Positions 9,597 through 19,009 of a stretch of 64,000 nt of DNA are shown piece after piece (position 1 is the stretch's first letter; every line of letters starts with the position of its first letter). Origin of the DNA: Cytophagales bacterium (lineage in GTDB: Bacteria > Bacteroidota > Bacteroidia > Cytophagales > Cyclobacteriaceae); assembly GCA_017303795.1 (NCBI GenBank), contig JAFLBR010000009.1:124001-188000 (forward strand), in the 5' to 3' direction. Under the pieces are notes generated by a model, which ran no database searches, was not told where the DNA came from, and saw only the letters and a list, made by a program, of their open reading frames with translations. Made by a program: the position numbers and the translations under genes.

Positions 9597-10259
9597 ATGA
9601 GCAAAATTGTACAGTTTGGCGAGCATGTAGATGGCTACCAGGTGCCCGTATTAAATGAACGCGAAATCCGGGCTGCGGCTGGCATCATGTTCTTTTTTGC
9701 ATTCCTCTCGCTCCTGCTAATTCTATTTAAGAATGAATTCTTATTAGCTAAAACGGTTATCTATCTTTTCTTTTTCGATTTTCTGATCCGCTTGTTAATC
9801 AACCCCCGGTTTGCACCATCGCTTATTATCGGAAGAATTATAGTTGGAAATCAAAAGCCCGAGTATGTAGGCGCACCACAAAAAAAATTTTCTTGGTTTA
9901 TAGGACTAGCACTTTCCGGCACCATGTTCGTGCTAATGGTGGTTTACAATACGTGGAGCATATTTACCGGGCTGTCGTGCCTTATGTGCTTGATCTTTTT
10001 ATTCTTTGAAGCTTCATTCGGAATTTGTCTGGGCTGCCTTGTGTATAATCTCATCTTTAAAGAGAAAGCCAAACTTTGCCCTGGCAATGTTTGCGAGCCT
10101 AACCAGCGCGAAGCGATTCAAAAAATTTCGGGCACACAATGGCTAATCGCCATTGGATTTATATTGTTTGTAATTGGCTCTGTTTTTCTTTTGAAAGATA
10201 ATTTCAACAACAAGCCAATGAACTTGTTTGAGAAACTAGAGATGTCGAAAGGAGGTTAG
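9597..10259 (+). CDS. DUF4395-family membrane protein
   Basis: A 220-residue integral membrane protein. Residues ~8-150 match the DUF4395 pattern: a short N-terminal strand-like segment (VPVLNEREIRAAAGIMFF), several hydrophobic helices, the central FAPSLIIGRIIVG block, and the cysteine-containing GICLGCLVYN near residue 145. A second cysteine pair (KLCPGNVCEP) follows at ~160, then one more helix. DUF4395 proteins are often found near thioredoxin-like or rhodanese genes and are suspected of a redox role, but no activity is established. The conserved cysteines seen here fit that idea. It converges on the DUF5916 gene with a 13-base gap. Confidence 0.83.
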   Translation: MSKIVQFGEHVDGYQVPVLNEREIRAAAGIMFFFAFLSLLLILFKNEFLLAKTVIYLFFFDFLIRLLINPRFAPSLIIGRIIVGNQKPEYVGAPQKKFSWFIGLALSGTMFVLMVVYNTWSIFTGLSCLMCLIFLFFEASFGICLGCLVYNLIFKEKAKLCPGNVCEPNQREAIQKISGTQWLIAIGFILFVIGSVFLLKDNFNNKPMNLFEKLEMSKGG

Positions 10260-10272
10260 AGCTTCTCAATCC

Positions 10273-12891
10273 CTACGCCCTAAACCGATACGTAAACTTC
10301 ATCAGAAAAATATTATGTCCTTTCTGATTGAAATCGAACGAATATGATTTATGATCCGGATGCGAATCGTAAAACGCTCCGTTGCGTTCGCGGGTCCATA
10401 CCAGGAAAAACGTAGAGCCGGGAATGTATTCCCACCGCATTACCATGTTAGAGCGAAACTGCCCGAAATTAAAATCGGGTTTGCCAAAGGAATAATCAGT
10501 AGCATTATCTCCGTTTTCATCAATTGCATACATGTTGTTTACAGTGGTTAGCATGTTTGCCAGTGTTATAAACCTACCGGCATATTCCGAGGCATAAGGA
10601 TTGGTAATAGATTTAAAACTTGAATACATACCCGCAGTTCCAAACGGTTGCCCATAATATTGAACGGATAAATTAGGCGTAAGCATATAGGTAGCCCGGA
10701 TTACCATACGCACGGTGTTCTGATCTATTCTTCCAACAATATATTTTGGTTCTCCGCTTGCATCGGCTGTAGCCACATATTGCATTTCGTTTTGGTTGCG
10801 GCTGTAACTGGGTGCCAACGAAAGATTCAACGCATTGGTTGGCCGCCATGTAAGGCGCAACTCCATAAACATACTGCGCGAATAATGCTTCTGCCCAAAA
10901 CCAAACTCGGGCGTAAGCATAGCATAGAATTTTTTTCTGTGATCGGTGTTTACATAACCCCAATAGTAAAACATGCTGGGATAGCGCAATGTGGGCCCAC
11001 CGCGCAAATCGTTATTAGAAGCAGAACGCACCCGATACGTTACACCACCACCGGCTTGCCAGAAGTTTTTAAACTCAGCATGTGCATTTACATTATACCC
11101 TTCGTTCAGGTTGCGCCCACCAAAATCATACTCGCGCCACTCATTAATATTAAAACGTTGCGATCGGGTTATTTTTCTCGGTTTTAAAATGCGGTATTGC
11201 ATCCAAAACCACTGTGAGATTATATCTGTCTGTGGTAAGAAGCCAACATCGTTTAGTTCCAGTTCGGGGCTTTGCCAGGTTACGCCCAAATCGGTAACAA
11301 GGTTTCCGCTCTTCTTACCAATTACAAGCTGGCCACCGGTTCCGGTTAACGATTTACGATTCGCATCATACTTCGTATGTCGGTTATCGGGGCGCTGAAA
11401 AAAACGTTCTGATGAAAGTTGTGTAGCACTGATTGCTTCCGTACTTCCATTTACACGACTCAACATTCCCTTGGCACTTATATAATACATCCGCTCTTTC
11501 CAATGATGCAAAAAATCCAGACCACCAGTATAAGCCGACTTGTGAAGCCAATTTAAATTCGGGTTATCTAACTGGCGATTGGTTGCCGTAAACATGCCCC
11601 CCACTACGGTGTTGGCTCCATTAAAATCCTGCTGGGCGCGCATTACAAAATAATTGGTAAGCGGCTCTACTTCTTCTTTGCGCTTATGCCCCAACGAATC
11701 TATCTCGGCATACTCGCGTGCTGTTACGCTCTCCATCAGCGCCCACGAAAATCCTTTTTTATTTTTACCCGAAAGTTTTGCTGCTCCTAAAATTTTAGTG
11801 CGGTTAACCGGCTTCACATATTCATTCACACCATCATCACCACTTCTATCCGTATCTACCCAGCCTTGTGGTTGGCGGCCCACGCGCCTGCTATAAAAAA
11901 GATTGTTCTCATTTTGTGCTACCGGAAAGTTTAATGTGTTGGCGCCTTCCGTAAAGAATGGTCGTTGTTCACGAAAGTAAAGTTCGAACGCTGTAAGGTT
12001 TACCTGCGATGGATCGGCTTCTACTTGCCCGAAGTCGGGGTTCACAGTTAAGTCAAGTGTAATATCGCTGGTAATTCCAATCTTGGCATCAAGCCCAAAA
12101 TCGGCAGTAGTAGCTTTACCGGTAGCGTAAGGATTGCCTTCTTCTTTCTGAAACGTTTCCGCTTTGGTTACAACATACGGCTGTATCTCCAATTGCTTCT
12201 GCGGCTTTATTCCTTTAATGCCATTCATCTCGCCCATTAAATGCACATAGCCCGCGGCATCGGGTGCAATGTATTGCCACCTCGAATTTTCCTGATTGCG
12301 AAAAAATCTGCGCTGCACATTTAATCCCCACACCAATTCTTCTTTGTTGGTAAACCGAAGTTGACTTAATGGAATTCGCATTTCCGCAATCCAACCTTCT
12401 TTGTCGATACTGGTTTTCATATACCAGATCGGATCCCAACTTGCATCCCAATCATCGCCATTGTTCGACACATATTCATCGCTCTTCACTCCCGATACGG
12501 AAGAGGTAAAAGAGAATGCTGTGCGCTTATCGTAATAACTGTCGATGTGAATTTCAACCCAGTCGCCATCAAAGCTATCTCTGCGCGACATACGCTTTAC
12601 AATTTTTTCGGGTTCGGGATCGTAACAACGAAAGATGACGTACAGATTTTTGTCATCGTATAAAATCTTAAACTTGGTTTGCACCGAAGCGGGTTTACCC
12701 TTATCGGGATTCACTTGCCGGAAATCGCCACCGGCCCACTCCACCTGTTCCCAGGCTTCATCGTTTAGCAGACCATCAATCACGGGTGGAGTTCCTTTTA
12801 CCCAGGCGGTTGTGTAGCGCTTGGTGGAATCGGTTTGAGCTTGACTAATAGCAACAATGCCAAAAGCCAAAAGCAACAGGGTAAACTTCAT
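10273..12891 (-). CDS. DUF5916 protein with CBM9-like domain, secreted/outer membrane
   Basis: An 872-residue protein with a Sec signal peptide (residues 1-18, MKFTLLLLAFGIVAISQAQ). Residues ~30-200 form a CBM9-like carbohydrate-binding fold (PPVIDGLLNDEAWEQ, DDKNLYVIFRCYDPEPEKI, GWIAEMRIPLSQLRF). The rest is the DUF5916 region, rich in alternating Tyr/Trp strands and ending in an aromatic FTYRFRA, which suggests an outer-membrane beta-barrel. The block NPDFGQVEADPSQVNLTAFE is a hallmark of the family. The family is common in Bacteroidota; a role in binding or passage of glycans is inferred from the domain only. No partner gene adjoins it. Confidence 0.88.
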   Translation of the reverse strand: MKFTLLLLAFGIVAISQAQTDSTKRYTTAWVKGTPPVIDGLLNDEAWEQVEWAGGDFRQVNPDKGKPASVQTKFKILYDDKNLYVIFRCYDPEPEKIVKRMSRRDSFDGDWVEIHIDSYYDKRTAFSFTSSVSGVKSDEYVSNNGDDWDASWDPIWYMKTSIDKEGWIAEMRIPLSQLRFTNKEELVWGLNVQRRFFRNQENSRWQYIAPDAAGYVHLMGEMNGIKGIKPQKQLEIQPYVVTKAETFQKEEGNPYATGKATTADFGLDAKIGITSDITLDLTVNPDFGQVEADPSQVNLTAFELYFREQRPFFTEGANTLNFPVAQNENNLFYSRRVGRQPQGWVDTDRSGDDGVNEYVKPVNRTKILGAAKLSGKNKKGFSWALMESVTAREYAEIDSLGHKRKEEVEPLTNYFVMRAQQDFNGANTVVGGMFTATNRQLDNPNLNWLHKSAYTGGLDFLHHWKERMYYISAKGMLSRVNGSTEAISATQLSSERFFQRPDNRHTKYDANRKSLTGTGGQLVIGKKSGNLVTDLGVTWQSPELELNDVGFLPQTDIISQWFWMQYRILKPRKITRSQRFNINEWREYDFGGRNLNEGYNVNAHAEFKNFWQAGGGVTYRVRSASNNDLRGGPTLRYPSMFYYWGYVNTDHRKKFYAMLTPEFGFGQKHYSRSMFMELRLTWRPTNALNLSLAPSYSRNQNEMQYVATADASGEPKYIVGRIDQNTVRMVIRATYMLTPNLSVQYYGQPFGTAGMYSSFKSITNPYASEYAGRFITLANMLTTVNNMYAIDENGDNATDYSFGKPDFNFGQFRSNMVMRWEYIPGSTFFLVWTRERNGAFYDSHPDHKSYSFDFNQKGHNIFLMKFTYRFRA

Positions 12892-13193
12892 TGGGGTTGT
12901 GGGGATTTTTGAAGAATACTACGGTACTACTAATTGGTTACGGGAAATTCAACAAAGGATTTTTACGGGAATGAAACGCAATTAGTTAGCCGGAATTGTT
13001 GAACGGTGAGAAATTCTACACGAAATGCAGTTTGGGTGTAGTGAATTAACATTGCATTAAGAAAACCAGTTTTACCATCTGTTCGGTACTGAAATAAATA
13101 ATCCCACAACCGGACAAGATCTGATCGCATTCCCTTAATCAGCCCTAAATTCGATGGCATTTATGGCTTCCAATTTGCAAACAGCTAAAACAC
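12892..13193. other. Intergenic region between divergent genes
   Basis: About 300 bases between the leftward DUF5916 gene and the rightward permease gene. It should carry both promoters. A leftward reading frame at 12963-13160 has no recognisable features and unlikely composition, so I do not call it. No repeat or hairpin of note was seen. Confidence 0.5.
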
Positions 13194-15422
13194 ATGACCC
13201 ATTTTTTACTGTTCTTAAGAATCGCGGCAAAGAACCGTGAGGTTTACTTCTTAAAGATTATCACCCTCGCCATAGCCCTTGCCAGCGCAACCCTTATCGT
13301 GTTATTCTCCCTGCACGAGTTTAGTTACGATCAATCGCATACCCAACACAAATCAATCTTCAGAATACTTGAACGCAATCAGCACGAAGCATTTGATGGC
13401 AACCGGTTGTCGGCAAAAATTCCCAATGATGTTTATACGCAGCTTTCAACCTTAACCGAAGATTCTATTACGCTTTCGCGGATAAAAATTATGCAAGGCA
13501 TTAGCATGTCTGCAAACGGCAAACTTTATCACGAACGCAAAGTGCATGCAGTTGATGTCGCGCTCCTTTCAATTTTCGATTTCAAACCGGTTAATGGTTC
13601 CGTTGATTCGTTTAACGATGGTATGCTAGTTTCAGAAAATTTCTCGCACGAGATTTTTGGCACCACAGAAAGCACTGGCCGAACAATTAAACTCTATACT
13701 TTCAAAGACACCTTAACTTATACTATTACCGGTGTATTCCGGAATTTTCCAACCAACACGCATGAAGATTTCAACATCTTCATTCCTTATCAGCAAAATG
13801 CGATTGAGCGTTTAAAATTTAGTGCCGCTGCCAGTGGCGTGTATGGTAAATTTAATCATGGTTCAATTACAGACTATACCCATCATTTGAAAAACATTTC
13901 AAGTGAACACCTTACTTATTCTTTGCAGCCGCTTTCTGAAATTTATTTTGGGCCGCGCGTAATGGGCGAAGAAGCCCGCCATGGCGATGCATACAGTATT
14001 TTAATTTTAATCAGCATTGTTGCGTTAATTTTGTTTCTGGCTCTTGCCAGTTTTGTTAATCTAACCACACTTACTTTACCCCATCGCGCCAAGGAGCTTG
14101 CGGTTAAAAAACTGGCCGGTACTAATCACAAGTCGTTGCTGGCCATGTTTGCTTCCGAGTCCTTCAGCCTGGTTGGCTTTGCGTTTGTGTTGGGCTTGCT
14201 TGTACTACTTGGTCTTAATTCTTTTATACAGCCGGTGCTTGCCGTAAACATTCTCGATTTACTTTTTCATAACTACACTGCATTTGCTGCCATTACATTT
14301 TTTATACTAACCATTGCCGGAGTTGCTCCACTTCTGTTGGCTTACCGCTTTACACGGGCAACGCCAACCCGTTTGCTCAGCACCGATGCTATTACTTTTC
14401 CACGCTTCAAAAGAGTAATCACTTTTTTGCAATTAGGCATCAGTATTTTCCTGATTGTAGCTTCGCTTGTTATTGGCAGGCAGGTAAATTATTCGCTTGT
14501 TAAAGAGCCGGGCCGCAATCATTATCAGGTGGTGTATATGCCCTATCCGGCAGGCCTTACCAACGTTGCTCAACTGCGGGCCGACTGGAAAAAAAATAAT
14601 CCTAACATTGTGGATGTAATTGCCACTTCTCAACTACCCCATCAGGTACAAAGCAAAGAGCTTAACTCCGATTTTTATTTTATAGCCGTTGAGCGTGGCT
14701 ATCGCGATTTCTTTAATCTGCAATTGAATAGCGGCCGATGGTTTCAGCCCAACGATGAAAATCCGTTAACGGTAATAAATAAAGCCGGAGTTAATCTGGC
14801 AGATACTGATAACATTATTGGTGTGGTTGAAAATATGGATGAACAATTTAATCGCCCGCAAAAGCCTTTGAAGTATCAACTTGAATCTCATACCCGGTAT
14901 CAATATTTGTGTGTGCGCATTCTGGAAGTTAACGTTCGCACAACGTTGCATGTGCTGGCGCATGCTTTTGATAACCGTTTTCCCGCAAAGGTTTCGTTTG
15001 TTAACAAACACTTTGAAGACTGGCTGCATTACCAGGATCGGCTAAACACATTATCTAAATTACTGGTTGTAGTTTCTGGAATACTTTCTTGCTTTGCCAT
15101 TTATGGTTTAAGCATTAGTCTGGTTCGCGATAAGCTAAAGCAGATTGCTGTACACAAACTTTATGGAGCCGGCACGCTGCGCATAACCCGATTGCTTGCG
15201 CGCGAGTTCGTGCAACAAATGGGTATTGCCATTCTGGTGTTTACTCCTGTTACTTTTATTTTTCTGAAAGAGTTTTTGCGGAGTTTTGTGTACACTACTC
15301 CGTTTCTGTGGACTGACCCTGCTTATCCTTTAGCCTATTGCGTTGGAGTTATTATCATGCTGTGTTCCATTCAGGCGTTAAGCCTCAATCGCACCAACCT
15401 TACCAACGTACTTAAAGGATAA
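13194..15422 (+). CDS. Divergent FtsX-type permease without prefix domain
   Basis: A 742-residue membrane protein with the MacB/FtsX layout but poorly conserved signatures. TM1 is at residues ~20-40, followed by FSYDQSHTQHKSIFRILERN as in MacB cores. The first FtsX module has AKELAVKKLAGTNH near residue 305, and the second has LKQIAVHKLYGAGTLR near 650; both have lost the usual GIRKxLGA form. It lacks the N-terminal prefix of the array at 1641-9495 and ends NVLKG. It stands alone without ATPase or regulator. It may be a specialised or decaying member of the family. The stop codon abuts that of the convergent desaturase gene with no gap. Confidence 0.85.
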   Translation: MTHFLLFLRIAAKNREVYFLKIITLAIALASATLIVLFSLHEFSYDQSHTQHKSIFRILERNQHEAFDGNRLSAKIPNDVYTQLSTLTEDSITLSRIKIMQGISMSANGKLYHERKVHAVDVALLSIFDFKPVNGSVDSFNDGMLVSENFSHEIFGTTESTGRTIKLYTFKDTLTYTITGVFRNFPTNTHEDFNIFIPYQQNAIERLKFSAAASGVYGKFNHGSITDYTHHLKNISSEHLTYSLQPLSEIYFGPRVMGEEARHGDAYSILILISIVALILFLALASFVNLTTLTLPHRAKELAVKKLAGTNHKSLLAMFASESFSLVGFAFVLGLLVLLGLNSFIQPVLAVNILDLLFHNYTAFAAITFFILTIAGVAPLLLAYRFTRATPTRLLSTDAITFPRFKRVITFLQLGISIFLIVASLVIGRQVNYSLVKEPGRNHYQVVYMPYPAGLTNVAQLRADWKKNNPNIVDVIATSQLPHQVQSKELNSDFYFIAVERGYRDFFNLQLNSGRWFQPNDENPLTVINKAGVNLADTDNIIGVVENMDEQFNRPQKPLKYQLESHTRYQYLCVRILEVNVRTTLHVLAHAFDNRFPAKVSFVNKHFEDWLHYQDRLNTLSKLLVVVSGILSCFAIYGLSISLVRDKLKQIAVHKLYGAGTLRITRLLAREFVQQMGIAILVFTPVTFIFLKEFLRSFVYTTPFLWTDPAYPLAYCVGVIIMLCSIQALSLNRTNLTNVLKG

Positions 15423-16409
15423 CTACTTTGTTGAAACCTGTTCTGCTTCCTGCTTTGCCTTTTCGGTTTTGGAAACCGGTGGCCGCATCTCTTGCGCTTC
15501 GTACTTTTTCTTTAGCTCTGCAGCTTCTCTTTTATTTTTTGAATGCAGTACATGTTTGGGGACCTCTTTCAAATCCCAGATTAAACCAACTGCTGCAAGG
15601 CCCCGAAGTATATAATAGGTAATGTCAATCTCCCACCAGAAAAATCCCTGGCGCGAAGCCACTTCATAATAATGGTGATTGTTATGCCAGCCTTCGCCCA
15701 TCGTAATAATGGCCAACCACAAACTATTACGCGATTCATCGTTAGATTCATAGCGCTGCGTGCCAACTTTATGCATAATCGAATTGATCGAAAACGTAGC
15801 ATGATATAAAACAATCGTGCTTAAAAAGAATCCAACAAACAAAGTGCTTAAGCCAGCCGTGCTGAAGATGGCCATTATGCTACCACCATTTACCCAACCA
15901 CCAATAGCAGTTACCAGAACAGCTAATATAGTTGGCGGCACGAGGTAATGTTTATTCAACCAAACCAGTTCCGGATACTTGGCATAATCGCCAATTACTT
16001 TATAATCGGTCTCTTTAAAATCGGGCCCTACAATCCAGCCAATGTGCGAATACCAGAAGCCATAAATTTTCATGGAGTGCGGATCGGCTGGTGTATCGCT
16101 GTGGCGATGATGATGCCGGTGATGCGCAGCCCACCACAGGGCACCTTTCTGCGCAGTGGTTTGCGACATAAATGCAATTACAAATTGAAACCAACGCGAA
16201 GTACTGTATGACCGATGTGCAAAGTACCGATGATAGCCGCCCGTTACCCAAAACATACGGAACACGTAAAGGAAAATGCAAACCATCCAATCGAAGAAGG
16301 TTGCGCCTGTCCACAATGCGCCTAATGGCATTAAGTGAATTAATGCAAAGGCAATCTCTTGTTTTAGTACTGGCTTTCGTCTAACCTCGGGAACAACTAC
16401 TTGTGCCAT
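15423..16409 (-). CDS. Acyl-CoA/fatty acid delta-9-type desaturase
   Basis: A 328-residue integral membrane di-iron desaturase. The three histidine boxes are complete: HRYFAH near residue 62, HRHHHRH near 97 and HNNHH near 242, with membrane helices between them. It introduces a cis double bond in saturated acyl chains to adjust membrane fluidity and needs an electron donor that is not encoded nearby. The C-terminal ~50 residues are charged (many Lys/Glu). A TATCTTTG promoter box lies on the same strand 26 bases upstream. Cold or membrane-state regulation is typical of the family but not visible here. Confidence 0.94.
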   Translation of the reverse strand: MAQVVVPEVRRKPVLKQEIAFALIHLMPLGALWTGATFFDWMVCIFLYVFRMFWVTGGYHRYFAHRSYSTSRWFQFVIAFMSQTTAQKGALWWAAHHRHHHRHSDTPADPHSMKIYGFWYSHIGWIVGPDFKETDYKVIGDYAKYPELVWLNKHYLVPPTILAVLVTAIGGWVNGGSIMAIFSTAGLSTLFVGFFLSTIVLYHATFSINSIMHKVGTQRYESNDESRNSLWLAIITMGEGWHNNHHYYEVASRQGFFWWEIDITYYILRGLAAVGLIWDLKEVPKHVLHSKNKREAAELKKKYEAQEMRPPVSKTEKAKQEAEQVSTK

Positions 16410-16435
16410 TATTTCTTAAGTGTAAAAGTGAATTG

Positions 16436-16443
16436 CAAAGATA
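16436..16443 (-). promoter_or_regulatory. Bacteroidota -7 promoter box of the desaturase gene
   Basis: TATCTTTG on the minus strand fits the phylum-specific TAnnTTTG box and lies 26 bases before the desaturase ATG. No clear upstream TTG box at the usual 19-21 base distance was found. Confidence 0.5.
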
Positions 16444-16546
16444 ACGCGAATTGCAGGGAATAATTCCATTCGGTTTACACAATCGGCAAAATGTTTACCG
16501 AACGAACGTTAAAAACAATGATTTATAGCAGAAATGAAAAACAAAA

Positions 16547-17536
16547 TCAATCTACCGCATAGCAGATTCCCGCCTTGGCCCGAATTACATCTAACGTTTG
16601 CATCAGCAGCAACGTAAACTCATGCGTAAGTATGGGGCTCGCTTTCAGATTGTTTTGCAAACATTCATTTACATGACGAATCTCATATTCGTAACCGTTG
16701 CCCTTTGCTTGTTCGGTTGCAATCAGTTGGCGAGTTTCAACTGCCCCAGTATAATATTCAAGCTGCGTAGTTGGCCCATGCATGCGATGCGTAAACCGGA
16801 TGCGACCTTCTGTTCCACCAATATCGCCACCCGATGCCAGATTAGAAGCAAGCGTACAAAACAAGTTGGCGATTGCACCATTCTTATATTGAAACCGAAT
16901 AACACATTGTTCATCAATACCAGTATGTGCGGGTGTCATAGCCGCATCAATCACATCGGGCTTACCCAATAAATCAAGCGCCATAAAAACCGGATACACG
17001 CCAATGTCTAACAACGCACCGCCACCCAATGCGGGATCGTATAATCTGGGCGCTACGGGTTCAGCCGGTTTAAAACCAAATTCACCATAGAAGTATTTAA
17101 TCGCACCTACTTTACCATCGGCAATAAGTTGTTTTGCTTTTTCATAGTGCGGTAGAAAGCGCGTCCAGAATGCTTCCATTAAAAATGTCTGTTGTGCTTT
17201 CGCGAGATGAATCATTTCGCTGGCTTGCTTGTAATTAATCGCAAAAGCTTTTTCGCAAAGCACAGCTTTTTTATGGTGCAGGCATAACAGCACGTGTTCG
17301 TGATGCATGGCGTGCGGTGTAGCCACATAAATAACATCTACCTCTGGATTGCTTACCAAAGCCTGATAACTGCCATGCACATGTTTAGCCGGAAATTCTT
17401 TTGCAAATGTTTGTGCTGTTGTTAACTCACGCGCACCTACAGCAATTAATTCTGCATCGTTAACCCATTTAAGATCGGAAGCAAACTTGCGGGCAATACG
17501 ACCACAACCTAAAATACCCCACCGGATTTTTTTCAT
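16547..17536 (-). CDS. Gfo/Idh/MocA-family NAD(P)-dependent oxidoreductase
   Basis: A 329-residue soluble enzyme. The Rossmann domain starts at once (IRWGILGCGRIARKFASDL, GxGxxA-type dinucleotide motif). It continues with DVIYVATPHAMHHEHVLLCLHHKKAVLCEKAFAINYKQA, where EKAF stands for the EKP motif with the catalytic Lys. The C-terminal alpha/beta substrate domain (GGGALLDIGVYPVFMALDLLG) carries the conserved GGG and Asp residues. Such enzymes oxidise or reduce sugars, inositols or dihydrodiols; it is closest in form to trans-1,2-dihydrodiol/D-xylose dehydrogenase-like members. The ATG at 17536 is preferred to the GTG one codon upstream. A copy of its first ~35 bases is repeated at 18087-18120. 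Confidence 0.92.
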   Translation of the reverse strand: MKKIRWGILGCGRIARKFASDLKWVNDAELIAVGARELTTAQTFAKEFPAKHVHGSYQALVSNPEVDVIYVATPHAMHHEHVLLCLHHKKAVLCEKAFAINYKQASEMIHLAKAQQTFLMEAFWTRFLPHYEKAKQLIADGKVGAIKYFYGEFGFKPAEPVAPRLYDPALGGGALLDIGVYPVFMALDLLGKPDVIDAAMTPAHTGIDEQCVIRFQYKNGAIANLFCTLASNLASGGDIGGTEGRIRFTHRMHGPTTQLEYYTGAVETRQLIATEQAKGNGYEYEIRHVNECLQNNLKASPILTHEFTLLLMQTLDVIRAKAGICYAVD

Positions 17537-17547
17537 CACGAAAGTTC

Positions 17548-18012
17548 TTAGAATAATAAGTACAAATCAACAATAGCAACTGGAATAGCTCGTAACAGAA
17601 TAGGCACAATAAATTTCAGATGCTTGGTTCCTGAAATAAATGCTACTCCGATAATTAAAAGTCCTGAAATAATACCCAAAGCTCCTGACATTAGGCCCCG
17701 TTCGTGACCCGAATGCCCAAGTTGGAGCAGGTAAATAAAAAATCCAAACAAAGAAACAGCCGAACCAATCCATAAGACCTTTGGCGCGATAGTAAAAGCA
17801 AGTAGATCTAAAAAACCGAACTGCTCATCTTCTTTTCTGGGAATATCAATAATCTTAAATGCTGATAAAAAAAATATTATGGCAAGTGCCAAAACAGACA
17901 ATTGAAGGAGCTGCGTGTTCACTTCAAAATAAATTAAGATTGCTCCGGCAACAAGAAAAATCAGAAATACCCGCTCTGCCCACGGCAAATACTTTATTAT
18001 TTTATTAATCAT
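17548..18012 (-). CDS. Uncharacterised five-helix membrane protein
   Basis: A 154-residue hydrophobic protein with about five predicted membrane helices, starting at an ATG. I do not recognise the family. It ends 11 bases before the Gfo/Idh start and lies between that gene and a duplicated fragment of the Gfo/Idh 5' end (18087-18120). This suggests that this gene entered between the oxidoreductase and its original upstream region. It is presumably cotranscribed with the oxidoreductase. Nothing in the sequence indicates its substrate or role. Confidence 0.7.
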   Translation of the reverse strand: MINKIIKYLPWAERVFLIFLVAGAILIYFEVNTQLLQLSVLALAIIFFLSAFKIIDIPRKEDEQFGFLDLLAFTIAPKVLWIGSAVSLFGFFIYLLQLGHSGHERGLMSGALGIISGLLIIGVAFISGTKHLKFIVPILLRAIPVAIVDLYLLF

Positions 18013-18079
18013 AGTTAAAATATTTAGAAAGCAAAGACTATAAATAAATCCGAAACTTCATTTTATAACTTGTGTAATG

Positions 18080-18120
18080 TACGAAACACAATCTAAAATA
18101 CCCCACCGGATTTTTTCATC
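18080..18120 (-). repeat. Duplicated remnant of the Gfo/Idh gene start
   Basis: On the minus strand, 18087-18120 reproduces the first ~35 bases of the oxidoreductase gene (17503-17537), including the ATG and the codons for KIRWGIL. It differs by one base change and one missing A in the poly-A run, which puts it out of frame. A weaker match extends a few bases further. It is a pseudogene-like scar rather than a coding sequence. Confidence 0.75.
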
Positions 18121-18162
18121 CATAAATATTCAAAATATAAGAGTCAAAATTCAAGTCTTAAA

Positions 18163-19005
18163 TCAATAAACAACTCGCTTATTGTCCTTTGAGATTTTCT
18201 CCACCCGCACCGCATTCGTATCCGAACATTCCAGAATCCATAATTCACCAGATGGCGATACCAGCCCTCCGGTGGGTGTCCACGGTACAGGGGTGCGAAA
18301 GACAATTTCTTCTTTACCGGTTTGATCAAATTTCTTAACTACGCGGTTACTGGCCACAGCGGTATAAATATTTCCGGCTGCATCATCCCACACACCAAAC
18401 ACTGCGTTTTGATTTTCTACTGTTGATTTAGTCCATTGTTTATTCGCAATCTGTCGGGCAACTTTTTTCACGCCATCGCGATCAATCTTAACAATGTCCT
18501 GAAAATCGGCAAACAACAATTCGCCTTTAGAGCTCGCATACATCCAGCGAATATTTTCAAAACAATCATCGCTTACTTTCTTTTTATTCTTTAGCGCATC
18601 CATTTGAATAACCTGCTGACAATCTTTATCGCGATTGGCCCAAAACATATTTCCCAAATGATCGCGCACATAACTGTAATCCTCCCTAAAGCCTTCCGTA
18701 TTCGGTTTTATTTTTTCAAACCGGCCATTGGCTGAATATCGCCATAGATAATGACCCCACTTATTATTTGCCCCTTCGTACCATAAATGTTCCCCAAACA
18801 GATTGTCGTTGGCATCCAGAAATAATTCGTGTGTATGCACATTGGGTATTACAACAGACTTGCGACCACTCGCATCAATTTTAAGTACGCGCTCTGTATC
18901 GGTATAAAACACATTGCTTTTGCTATCCATTACAATCCCCACACCTGGATGAGCCGATAAAATTGAAGCCAAGCTGGAGAAGAGTATTATTAACAGCGTC
19001 TTCAT
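18163..19005 (-). CDS. Exported NHL/SMP-30-like beta-propeller protein
   Basis: A 280-residue protein with a short signal peptide (residues 1-18). The remainder has repeated strands with NVFYTDTERVLKIDASG, GNMFWANRDKD, GELLFADFQDIVKIDRDG, GNIYTAVASNRVVKKFDQTG and PSGELWILECSD. These are blades of a six-bladed propeller of the SMP-30/NHL type. The family includes lactonases and scaffold proteins; the metal ligands of true gluconolactonases cannot be assigned by eye, so catalysis is uncertain. It starts 4 bases after the YceI stop, so the two form an operon. Both are predicted periplasmic. Confidence 0.8.
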   Translation of the reverse strand: MKTLLIILFSSLASILSAHPGVGIVMDSKSNVFYTDTERVLKIDASGRKSVVIPNVHTHELFLDANDNLFGEHLWYEGANNKWGHYLWRYSANGRFEKIKPNTEGFREDYSYVRDHLGNMFWANRDKDCQQVIQMDALKNKKKVSDDCFENIRWMYASSKGELLFADFQDIVKIDRDGVKKVARQIANKQWTKSTVENQNAVFGVWDDAAGNIYTAVASNRVVKKFDQTGKEEIVFRTPVPWTPTGGLVSPSGELWILECSDTNAVRVEKISKDNKRVVY

Positions 19006-19009
19006 GCTA

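Noticed and set aside
10780-11398. Overlapping rightward reading frames of 135 codons within the DUF5916 gene
   Set aside because: They are antisense to a well-supported gene and show no protein family features.
12963-13160. Leftward reading frame of 65 codons between DUF5916 and the divergent permease
   Set aside because: No recognisable motif, unusual composition, and it lies where both promoters are expected.
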